Source: Candidatus Evtepia faecavium
GTDB taxonomy: Bacteria > Bacillota > Clostridia > Oscillospirales > Oscillospiraceae
Reading direction: 5' to 3'
DNA: 45,396 nt
NCBI GenBank assembly: GCA_019115545.1
Contig: DXDK01000065.1
Coordinates: 1 to 45,396 of the forward strand
Positions 9,793 to 17,494 of this stretch are shown piece by piece. The notes below the pieces were generated by a model. That model was given only the letters and a program-made list of their open reading frames with translations. It was not told the origin of the DNA and did no database searches. The position numbers were made by a program, and so were the translations under genes. How positions within the stretch are numbered: the stretch's first letter is position 1; every line of letters starts with the position of its first letter.

Positions 9793-10110
9793 TCAGTGGC
9801 CGAAGAGGGAGAGGAGCGCGTCGATCACGGAGCTGGCAATGCCGTCGAAGATCCAGACGATGATACCGACGACGATGACGCAGACGATCACGATGCCTGT
9901 TTTCTTCAGGGTCTCCGCCCGGGTGGGCCAGGAGACCTTCTTCAGCTCGGAGCGCAGCTCCCGGAAAAACCGGCCGATGCGCTTGCCGATGCCAGGCTTC
10001 TTTTCCTTCTCGGCTTTGGCTTTGGCCTTTTCCTTTTCGGCCTTGTCTGCCTTGGCCGGCTTGGTCTTCTCCTCAGTCCCGTCCTGGTTCATCTTTTCTT
10101 TTTCAGACAT
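9793..10110 (-). CDS. secE: Preprotein translocase subunit SecE with Lys/Glu/Ala-rich N-terminal extension
   Basis: 105 aa; GRFFRELRSELKKVSWPTRAETLKKTGIVIVCVIVVGIIVWIFDGIASSVIDALLS. Confidence 0.95.
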   Translation of the reverse strand: MSEKEKMNQDGTEEKTKPAKADKAEKEKAKAKAEKEKKPGIGKRIGRFFRELRSELKKVSWPTRAETLKKTGIVIVCVIVVGIIVWIFDGIASSVIDALLSLFGH

Positions 10111-10151
10111 TCAGTTCCACCCTTCTTTCTTACAGGGAATGTGGGCCATCA

Positions 10152-10316
10152 TCACTTAGTCTCACTATGAACGGTGTGTTTTCTGCAGAAGGGGCAGTAC
10201 TTGTTCATCTCTAAGCGGTCGGGGGTATTCTTCTTGTTCTTGGTTGTGTTGTAGTTGCGCTGTTTGCACTCGTTGCATCTGAGGGTGATCTTCACCCGTG
10301 CGCCGGCTTTTGCCAT
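10152..10316 (-). CDS. rpmG: 50S ribosomal protein L33 (zinc-ribbon C+ form)
   Basis: 54 aa; [54 protein letters not shown]; two CxxC pairs. Confidence 0.96.
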   Translation of the reverse strand: MAKAGARVKITLRCNECKQRNYNTTKNKKNTPDRLEMNKYCPFCRKHTVHSETK

Positions 10317-10552
10317 TTGCGGCACCTCCTTTACGATGTTCGGCCCCGGGAAAAACGAAACGCCGGAAGTCGGCCCTCCGCCTGTCCACAGGCGATTCCG
10401 ATCCCGGCGAATTTCACCTATGCCCAATGGGCACAAAAAAGAAACACGGTAGGATCGGCATCGTTTGCCTCCCTATGTCCAAACGGTCCAGGGTTTGTGG
10501 GCAGATACCGTAATCTGCGCACAAAAAATAAGCCCTTTTCATAGGTGCGACT

Positions 10553-10581
10553 ATTCTACCACGGGCCTGTCCCGATGTCAA
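10553..10581 (-). promoter_or_regulatory. Strong SigA promoter for rpmG-secE-nusG
   Basis: Minus strand TTGACA-N17-TAGAAT. Confidence 0.8.
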
Positions 10582-10740
10582 GCACAATTTTATGGCGGTT
10601 CCCGCCCCGGTTTTCCGGGGATTTGCCCCGGGGGAAGTAGGGAAGGGCCCCTGGGAGGAAGAAAAATACCGCCCCTGGGGCATGGCCCGGGGGCCGGTTG
10701 GGTGGTAGTATGGGGACACAGCGTCCGGCGGACCCTTCCC

Positions 10741-10770
10741 TTGACAAGGCCGGGGGCGGCAGGGTAAGAT
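10741..10770 (+). promoter_or_regulatory. Candidate SigA promoter for ruvX operon
   Basis: TTGACA-N18-TAAGAT, about 36 nt upstream of the ruvX ATG. Confidence 0.65.
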
Positions 10771-10805
10771 AATGGCATTCCATATTTTAAGGAAGGGGGC
10801 ATTTC

Positions 10806-11255
10806 ATGCGCATCATGGCCATTGACTACGGCGACGCCCGGACGGGGGTGGCCCTGTCCGACCCCACGGGGCTGCTGGCGGGGCAGACCTTCCTCATCAA
10901 GAGCCGGAAGGCCCCGGTGGTCCTGGAGGAGCTGGCCGCCCTGGCCCGGAAACAGGGGGCGGAGGAGCTGGTGATGGGCTACCCCCGGAACATGGACGGC
11001 ACCCTGGGCCCCCGGGCGGAGAAGTACGCCGCCTTTGCCAAGGAGCTGGAGGCGGCCACCGGCCTGCCCGTGGTCCTGTGGGACGAGCGACGGACCACCG
11101 TGGACGCCCACCGGATCCTGGGGGAGCAGGGCATCCGGGCCAAGCAGCGCAAGGACAAGGTGGACGCCGTGGCGGCCGCCTTGATTTTGGAAGGTTACCT
11201 GGACTGGAAACGCATCCAGGCCCAGCGACAGGAGAAGGAGGAACCAACCCCATGA
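10806..11255 (+). CDS. ruvX: Holliday junction resolvase-like protein RuvX/YqgF
   Basis: 149 aa; [26 protein letters not shown]...[26 protein letters not shown]...[15 protein letters not shown]. Confidence 0.94.
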   Translation: MRIMAIDYGDARTGVALSDPTGLLAGQTFLIKSRKAPVVLEELAALARKQGAEELVMGYPRNMDGTLGPRAEKYAAFAKELEAATGLPVVLWDERRTTVDAHRILGEQGIRAKQRKDKVDAVAAALILEGYLDWKRIQAQRQEKEEPTP

Positions 11256-12040
11256 AACAGGAAGAACGGCAAGTGCAATTTCATCTCCGCTGCGCCCCCG
11301 GGGACATCGGGCGCTACTGCTTCCTGCCCGGCGACCCGGGCCGGTGCCAGTATTTCCTTCCCTACTTTGACGACCCGGTCCATGTGGCCTATAACCGGGA
11401 GTTCAACATCTACACCGGCACCCTGTTGGGGGAGAAGGTCACCGTCTGCTCCACGGGCATCGGCGGGCCCTCTGCGGTGATCGCCATGGAGGAGCTCCAC
11501 GCCGCCGGGGCGGACACCTTTATGCGCACCGGGACCTGCGGGGGGATCGCCCTGGAGGTCCAGAGCGACGACCTGGTGGTGGCCACCGGCGCTGTGCGCC
11601 AGGAGGGCACCAGCCGGGAGTACGCCCCCATCGAGTTCCCCGCCGTGCCCCACTATGAGGTCCTCACGGCCCTGGTGGACGCGGCGAAGGCCTCCGGCCA
11701 CCGGTGGCACGCCGGGGTGGTCCAGTGCAAGGACTCCTTTTATGGCCAGCATTCCCCGGAGCGGATGCCCGTGTCCTACGAACTGCTGGCCAAGTGGGAG
11801 GCCTGGAAGCGCCTGGGGGTCCTGGCCAGCGAGATGGAGTCCGCCGCCCTCTTCACCGCCGCCGCCGCCCTGGGGGTGCGGTGCGGGTCGGCCTTCCACG
11901 TGATCTGGAACCAGGAGCGGGAAAAGGCCGGCCTGGACCAGAAGGAGTCGGAGAACGTCACCCTGTCCGTGCAGGTGGCCGTGGAGGCCATGAAGGAGCT
12001 CATCCGCCGGGACCGGGCCAAGGGGGGGAAGGCAGAATGA
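11252..12040 (+). CDS. udp: Nucleoside phosphorylase, uridine phosphorylase-like
   Basis: [82 protein letters not shown]...[37 protein letters not shown] overlap with ruvX. Exact substrate uncertain. Confidence 0.87.
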   Translation: MKQEERQVQFHLRCAPGDIGRYCFLPGDPGRCQYFLPYFDDPVHVAYNREFNIYTGTLLGEKVTVCSTGIGGPSAVIAMEELHAAGADTFMRTGTCGGIALEVQSDDLVVATGAVRQEGTSREYAPIEFPAVPHYEVLTALVDAAKASGHRWHAGVVQCKDSFYGQHSPERMPVSYELLAKWEAWKRLGVLASEMESAALFTAAAALGVRCGSAFHVIWNQEREKAGLDQKESENVTLSVQVAVEAMKELIRRDRAKGGKAE

Positions 12041-12693
12041 GCCAAGAGGAACTGTGCCGCTCCTGCATCGACTGCGCCGCCACCCGGTGCGACAACCACA
12101 CCTCCAACCGGCCCTACCCGGCCTTCTGCGTCAGCCGCCAGGTGACGCAGGCCCAGCGGGAGGCCTCCCTCCAACAGTACCTCACCGACGAGGAGGACCA
12201 GAAGCTGGCCCAGGTGGCCGCGGGGATCGAGTCCGACGGCTACCGGAAATGGCCCCGGGTCCAGGAGACCATCCTCTTCGCCAAGCGGATGGGGTACCAT
12301 AAGATCGGCATCGCCACCTGCGTGGCCCTCATCCGGGAGAGCCGCGTCCTGGCCAAGATGCTCCGGGCCAACGGCTTCGAGGTCTTCGGTGTGGGGTGCA
12401 AGGCCGGGGAGATCTTCAAAACCGACCTGGGCATCGACCAGGCCCACCAGGGCCCCGGCCCCGTGGCCTGCAACCCCGTTCTCCAGGCCCAGCTGCTGGC
12501 CCAGGCGGGAACGGAGCTGAACATTGTCATGGGCCTGTGCGTGGGCCACGACAGCCTCTTTTACAAACACTCCCAGGCGGTGACCACCACCCTGGTGGTG
12601 AAGGACCGGGTGCTGGTCCACAACCCCGTGATGGCCCTCTACACCGCCGACGGATATTATGCCAATTTGATGAAGCCCCTAGAGGATGCCTGA
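12037..12693 (+). CDS. DUF1847-type cysteine-rich protein
   Basis: 218 aa; [25 protein letters not shown]...[41 protein letters not shown]...[46 protein letters not shown] overlap with the upstream gene. Confidence 0.82.
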   Translation: MSQEELCRSCIDCAATRCDNHTSNRPYPAFCVSRQVTQAQREASLQQYLTDEEDQKLAQVAAGIESDGYRKWPRVQETILFAKRMGYHKIGIATCVALIRESRVLAKMLRANGFEVFGVGCKAGEIFKTDLGIDQAHQGPGPVACNPVLQAQLLAQAGTELNIVMGLCVGHDSLFYKHSQAVTTTLVVKDRVLVHNPVMALYTADGYYANLMKPLEDA

Positions 12694-12720
12694 GCCCTTT
12701 GGGGAAAGCCTGAACACCGC

Positions 12721-12753
12721 AAACATCCCGCCCCATCCGGGGCGGGATGTTTT
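12721..12753 (+). terminator. Rho-independent terminator after DUF1847 gene
   Basis: AAACATCCCGCCCC-ATCC-GGGGCGGGATGTTTT. Confidence 0.85.
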
Positions 12754-12808
12754 GCGCTTTCAGGGCATAGAGTGAAGGAGAATTCGGGACAGAACAGGGG
12801 GTGTGCCC

Positions 12809-13369
12809 ATGGAACAGACCTTTTCCATGGCGCCCGGGGTGCTCCGCTGCCGCCAGGCGGGGGACCGGGTGGAGCTGGTGATGGAGCGCCCCGGCCCGGG
12901 GGAGGGCCTCTACCGGGGCTATGTCCAGGGGGCCGGGGGGGAGCTGGACCTGGGCACCCTCCTCCCGGAGGGGGGCTGCCTCCGGCTGCGGCGGACGGTG
13001 CCGGTGGAGAGCCTCCGCCGCCGGGGCTGCTGGCCGGTGACCGGGGGCCGGGCCGGGCTGAGCTTCCCCTTCGCCAAGGCCCCGGCCGGCCCGCCCCGGG
13101 GCTGGCGGGAGACCTGCCGGGGGGCCGACCGCTTCCCTCGGGACCCGGTGCTGGCCCAGGGGGCCCGGGAGGCGGGGCGGGCCCTGGAATGTCAGCGGGG
13201 GGATGGGATCTTCTGCCTGGCCTGGCCCTGGGACTCGGGGCGGCCCTTCCCCCTGGCCCCGGCCTTTTGCCTGGCCCAGGTGAAGGGGCTGGGGGGAAGG
13301 CGGTACGTGGTGTACCACTTCTCCCCGGAGGGGCGGCCCCTGCTGCCGGAGGAGGCCGCCGGTGGATAA
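12809..13369 (+). CDS. Hypothetical protein
   Basis: 186-aa ORF with ATG start preceding yqfC; no family recognised. Confidence 0.65.
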   Translation: MEQTFSMAPGVLRCRQAGDRVELVMERPGPGEGLYRGYVQGAGGELDLGTLLPEGGCLRLRRTVPVESLRRRGCWPVTGGRAGLSFPFAKAPAGPPRGWRETCRGADRFPRDPVLAQGAREAGRALECQRGDGIFCLAWPWDSGRPFPLAPAFCLAQVKGLGGRRYVVYHFSPEGRPLLPEEAAGG

Positions 13370-13427
13370 ACCCCGGGCCCGGCGCATAGGGATAGAAGAT
13401 AGAAACACTGGGGAAGGAGGCAGGCCC

Positions 13428-13712
13428 ATGGCAGAGCAGGAGAAGGGAGCCCCGAAACCCACCTGGCGGGAGCGGACGGCCGCCCTGCTGGCCCCGCCTG
13501 GGGGCGTGGGCGCCCCCAGGGTGGAGCTCATCGGGGCCCGGGAGGTCTATCTGGAAAACTACAAGGGAATCCTCTCCTATGGCAGGGAGGAGATCCACGT
13601 GGACGGCGGGGGGTGGATCCTCCGGGTGGCGGGGGAGGACCTGGAGATCCAGGCCATGGCCCCCGGCCAGCTCCGCCTCACCGGCCGGGTCACCGGCCTG
13701 GACCTGCTGTAA
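13428..13712 (+). CDS. yqfC: Sporulation protein YqfC (YabP/YqfC family)
   Basis: 94 aa; RVELIGAREVYLENYKGILSYGREEIHVDGGGWILRVAGEDLEIQAMAPGQLRLTGRVTGLDLL; GGAAGGAGG RBS; directly upstream of yqfD. Confidence 0.87.
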   Translation: MAEQEKGAPKPTWRERTAALLAPPGGVGAPRVELIGAREVYLENYKGILSYGREEIHVDGGGWILRVAGEDLEIQAMAPGQLRLTGRVTGLDLL

Positions 13713-13725
13713 AGGGGGGAGGGGC

Positions 13726-14973
13726 GTGAAGAAGTTTCTGGCCTGGCTGCTGGGGTGGAGGGAGTTCCAGGTGGCCGGGGAGACGCCGGCGGCCTTTCTC
13801 AACCTCTGCGCCGGGGCGGGGGTCCCCCTGCTGAAAATGCTCCCCCAGGCGGGGGGGACCCTGCTGGTCCGCACCACCCTCTGGCAGAGCCTGACCCTGG
13901 AGGCCCTGGCCCGGGAGGCCGGCTACCCCCTCACCCAGGTGGGGGCCGGAGGGGTGCCCGTCTTTCTCCGGCGGTTCCGGCGGCGGTATGCCCTATGGGC
14001 GGGGCTGGCCCTGGCGGTGGTCCTCTTTGCCGTGGGGTCCCGGACGGTGCTCACCATCGACGTGGTGGGCTGCGAGAACCTGCCGAAGGAGGCCGTCCTG
14101 GCCCAGCTGCGGCTGTGCGGGGTGTCGGTGGGGACCTATGCCCCCGGGGTGGAGGTCCGCCAGGTGGAGAACCGGATGCTCCGCACCATGGACAGCCTCA
14201 CCTTCTGCGCTGTGAACCTCCAGGGCACCCGGGTGGAGGTGGTGGTCCGGGAGCGGGAGGACCCGCCGGACCTGCGCCCCGAGGACCAGCCCGGGGATGT
14301 GGTCTCCGCCGCCGACGGCGTGATCACCCACATCGAGCCCTGGGCGGGGGACGCCCAGGTGCAGGTGGGGGACGCGGTGCTGGAGGGGGAGGTCCTCATC
14401 GCCGGGGCCATGGAGCTGGACCCCACCCCGCCCCTGGAGGGGAGCCTGGGGACCAAGCTGGTCCACGCCGAGGGCCTGGTGATGGCCCAGACCTGGCGGA
14501 CCTTCACGGCGGAGATCCCCCTCACCGCCCAGGAGAAGGTCTACACCGGGGAGGAATGGGTCCGCTACACCCTCTCCCTGGGGGGCAAACGGGTGAAAAT
14601 TTTTGGAAAGAGTGGAATTCCGGCGGAGAACTATGATACAATGACAGAACAGAAGGTCTGCACCCCCCTTCCCGGCAAGGCTCTCCCGGTGATCTGGGAG
14701 AAGGAGACCTGCCGGGCCTACACCCTGGAAGAGATCACCCTGGACCGGGCCCAGGCGGAGGAGATGCTCCGCACCCGCCTGCTGGCCGACCTGGACCAGG
14801 CCCTGGACCAGGGGGAGATTTTGCGGACAGACTGGGCGGTGGAAGAGGAGGACGGGATGCTCCGGGTGACCCTGCTGGCCCAGTGCCGGGAACAGATCGG
14901 GCGGGAGGTCCCCTTGACCCAGCAGACAAAAGAGAGCACCCCCCTGGACCAGGGGGAGGAAGGAGCGCCATGA
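13726..14973 (+). CDS. yqfD: Sporulation protein YqfD
   Basis: GTG start at 13726; VKKFLAWLLGWREFQVAGETPAAFLNLCAGAGVPLL...RRYALWAGLALAVVLFAVGSRTVLTIDVVGCENLPKEAVLAQLRLCGVSVGTY... Confidence 0.9.
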   Translation: MKKFLAWLLGWREFQVAGETPAAFLNLCAGAGVPLLKMLPQAGGTLLVRTTLWQSLTLEALAREAGYPLTQVGAGGVPVFLRRFRRRYALWAGLALAVVLFAVGSRTVLTIDVVGCENLPKEAVLAQLRLCGVSVGTYAPGVEVRQVENRMLRTMDSLTFCAVNLQGTRVEVVVREREDPPDLRPEDQPGDVVSAADGVITHIEPWAGDAQVQVGDAVLEGEVLIAGAMELDPTPPLEGSLGTKLVHAEGLVMAQTWRTFTAEIPLTAQEKVYTGEEWVRYTLSLGGKRVKIFGKSGIPAENYDTMTEQKVCTPLPGKALPVIWEKETCRAYTLEEITLDRAQAEEMLRTRLLADLDQALDQGEILRTDWAVEEEDGMLRVTLLAQCREQIGREVPLTQQTKESTPLDQGEEGAP

Positions 14974-15971
14974 TCGAACAGACGGTAAGCATCGAGCGGA
15001 TGGAAGACGCCATCGACATCTTCGGGTCCTTTGACGAGAACATCCGCCTTTTGGAACAGGAACTGGGGGTCCGGGTCACCAGCCGGGACGACCAGCTGAA
15101 GATCACCGGGGAGGCGGCCGAGGCCGTGGACCAGGCGGCAAAAGTCATCCACGGCCTGCTGGGCCTCTCCGCCCGGGGGGAGGCCATCCACGAACAGAAC
15201 GTCCGCTACCTCATCCAGCTGGTGAAGTCGGGCAACGAGGACAAGATCCAGACCCTGGCGGCCGACGTGCTCTGCGTCACCGCCAAGGGCAAGCCCGTGA
15301 AGGCCAAGACCGTGGGCCAGAAGCGGTACGTGGACGCCATCCGGAAAAACACCGTGACCCTGGGGGTGGGCCCCGCAGGTACCGGCAAGACCTACCTGGC
15401 GGTGGCCGCCGCCGTGGCGGCCTTCCGGGCCAAGGAGGTCAACCGCATCATCCTCACCCGGCCGGCGGTGGAGGCGGGGGAGCGGCTGGGCTTCCTCCCC
15501 GGGGACCTGCAGAGCAAGGTGGACCCCTACCTCCGGCCCCTCTACGACGCCCTCTTCGAGATGCTGGGGGCGGAGAGTTATAACAAATACCTGGAGCGGG
15601 GGAACATCGAGGTGGCCCCCCTGGCCTATATGCGGGGGCGGACGCTGGACGACTCCTTCATCATCCTGGACGAGGCCCAGAACACCTCCCGGGAACAGAT
15701 GAAGATGTTCCTCACCCGAATGGGGTTCGGCTCCAAGATCGTCATCACGGGGGACGTGACCCAGATCGACCTGCCGGGGGACAAGGTCTCCGGCCTGAAG
15801 GAGGCCATGCGCATCCTCCGGGACGTGGAGGACATCGCCATCTGCCGCCTCACCCAGGGGGATGTGGTCCGCCACGTCATCGTCCAGCGGATCATCCAGG
15901 CCTATGAGAACGACGAGAACCGCAGGAAAGCCAAGCACGGCATAAGGGGGAGAGCACATGAAGAACCATGA
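14970..15971 (+). CDS. phoH: PhoH family ATPase
   Basis: 333 aa; GVGPAGTGKTYLAVAAAVAAFRAKEVNRIILTRPAVEAGERLGFLPGDLQSKVDPYLRPLYD...DDSFIILDEAQNTSREQMKMFLTRMGFGSKIVITGDVTQIDLP. Confidence 0.96.
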   Translation: MIEQTVSIERMEDAIDIFGSFDENIRLLEQELGVRVTSRDDQLKITGEAAEAVDQAAKVIHGLLGLSARGEAIHEQNVRYLIQLVKSGNEDKIQTLAADVLCVTAKGKPVKAKTVGQKRYVDAIRKNTVTLGVGPAGTGKTYLAVAAAVAAFRAKEVNRIILTRPAVEAGERLGFLPGDLQSKVDPYLRPLYDALFEMLGAESYNKYLERGNIEVAPLAYMRGRTLDDSFIILDEAQNTSREQMKMFLTRMGFGSKIVITGDVTQIDLPGDKVSGLKEAMRILRDVEDIAICRLTQGDVVRHVIVQRIIQAYENDENRRKAKHGIRGRAHEEP

Positions 15972-17406
15972 CATCTACATCGACTGGGAGCTGCCCGGTC
16001 AGAATCCCTACAAACCCCTGCTCACCCGGGTGATCGCCGCCGCCCTGGCGGCGGAGGGGGTGGCCATCCCCTGCGGGGTGGACGTGCTCCTCACCGGGGA
16101 CGAGGGCATCCGGGAGATCAACCGGGAGCAGCGGGAGGTGGACCAGGTCACCGACGTCCTCTCCTTCCCCATGCTGAACCTCACCCCCGGCACGCCCCCC
16201 GACGGCACCGGGGAGGACGAGCGCGACCCGGAGACCGGCCTGTGCTACCTGGGGGACATGGTCATCGACCTGGACCAGGCCAAGCGCCAGGCGGAGGACT
16301 TCGGCCACAGCGTCCAGCGGGAGCTGGCCTATCTGGCGGTTCACTCGGTGCTCCACCTGCTGGGGTATGACCATTTGGACGAGGGCCCCCAGAAGGCCCA
16401 GATGCGCCAGCGGGAGGAGGCCATCCTGGAGAGCCTGGGGGTCACCCGGGACCGGGAGAACCCCGCCCTCAACGAGCCCCTGGCGCCCGCCCCCGCCCCC
16501 CCGGCGGAGGCCGAGGTGAAGCGCTGCGGGATGCTCACCCTCTGCGGCCGGCCCAACGTGGGCAAATCCACCCTCCTCAACGCCCTGGTGGGGGAGAAGG
16601 TGGCCATCGTCAGCAACAAGCCCCAGACCACCCGGAACCGGATCTGCGGTGTCCTCACCCGGGGGGAGGACCAGTTCGTCTTCCTGGACACCCCCGGCCT
16701 GCACAAGGCGGCCAACCGCCTGGGGGACTACATGGTGGGGGTGGTCCGCAAGAGCGTGGCCGACGTGGACGCGGTGGTCCTGCTGGTGGAGCCCATCCCC
16801 CACATTGGCGGGCCGGAGGCCGACCTCATCGGCCAGATCCAGGCCGCCGGGCTGCCGGCGGTGCTGGTCATCAACAAGATCGACACGGTGGAAAAGGCCC
16901 AGCTGCTGGAGGTCATGGCCGTCTATAGCCAGGCCCACGACTTTGCCGCCATCCTGCCCCTCTCCGCCCGGACGGGGGAGGGGGTGGAGGACCTGCTGGA
17001 GGTCCTGGGGGGCTTTCTCCCCCAGGGGCCGGCCCTCTTCCCCCCCGGGGTGGTCACCGACCAGCCGGAGCGGCAGGTGTGTGCCGAGATCGTCCGGGAA
17101 AAGCTCCTCTACTGCCTGGACAAGGAGGTCCCCCACGGCACCGCCGTGGAGGTCACCAAGTTCGCCGAGCGGGAGAGCGGGATCATCGACCTCCACGTTA
17201 CCATCTACTGTGAGAAGGACTCCCACAAGGGCATCATCATCGGCAAGCAGGGGGCCATGCTGAAGAAGGTCTCCACCCAGGCCCGGGAGGACATCCAGCG
17301 CTTCCTGGGCACCCAGGTCTATCTGGAGACCTGGGTCAAGGTCAAGGAGCGCTGGCGGGACAACCTCAACCTCATCCGCAGCTTCGGCTTTGACGAGCGG
17401 GACTGA
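15958..17406 (+). CDS. ybeY-era: Fused rRNA maturation RNase YbeY - GTPase Era
   Basis: One 482-aa ORF. N-half: REINREQREVDQVTDVLSFP and HSVLHLLGYDH (HxxxHxxxxxH metal motif). C-half: GRPNVGKSTLLNAL, DTPGLH, NKID and KH-domain IIGKQGAMLKKVSTQAREDIQRFLGTQVYLETWVKVKERWRD; linker ENPALNEPLAPAPAPPAEAEVK. Confidence 0.95.
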   Translation: MKNHDIYIDWELPGQNPYKPLLTRVIAAALAAEGVAIPCGVDVLLTGDEGIREINREQREVDQVTDVLSFPMLNLTPGTPPDGTGEDERDPETGLCYLGDMVIDLDQAKRQAEDFGHSVQRELAYLAVHSVLHLLGYDHLDEGPQKAQMRQREEAILESLGVTRDRENPALNEPLAPAPAPPAEAEVKRCGMLTLCGRPNVGKSTLLNALVGEKVAIVSNKPQTTRNRICGVLTRGEDQFVFLDTPGLHKAANRLGDYMVGVVRKSVADVDAVVLLVEPIPHIGGPEADLIGQIQAAGLPAVLVINKIDTVEKAQLLEVMAVYSQAHDFAAILPLSARTGEGVEDLLEVLGGFLPQGPALFPPGVVTDQPERQVCAEIVREKLLYCLDKEVPHGTAVEVTKFAERESGIIDLHVTIYCEKDSHKGIIIGKQGAMLKKVSTQAREDIQRFLGTQVYLETWVKVKERWRDNLNLIRSFGFDERD

Positions 17407-17422
17407 GGCGGGGACAGATGGC

Positions 17423-17474
17423 AAAAAAACAGCGCACCCCCGCGGGAGGGAAACTCCCGCGGGGGTGCGTTTTT
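17423..17474. terminator. Bidirectional rho-independent terminator between era and the dlt-like operon
   Basis: AAAAAAACAGCGCACCCCCGCGGGAG-GGAAA-CTCCCGCGGGGGTGCGTTTTT; 16-bp arms with A/T tracts on both sides. Confidence 0.88.
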
Positions 17475-17494
17475 GCATGCGGATAGAGGAGCGG

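Noticed and set aside
9778-10151. tRNA-Trp often found near rpmG/secE
   Set aside because: No cloverleaf-compatible sequence found between rpmG and nusG on either strand.
13579-13725. Upstream extension of the yqfD ORF
   Set aside because: It overlaps yqfC in another frame; the GTG at 13726 after GGGGGGAGGGG is the likely start.
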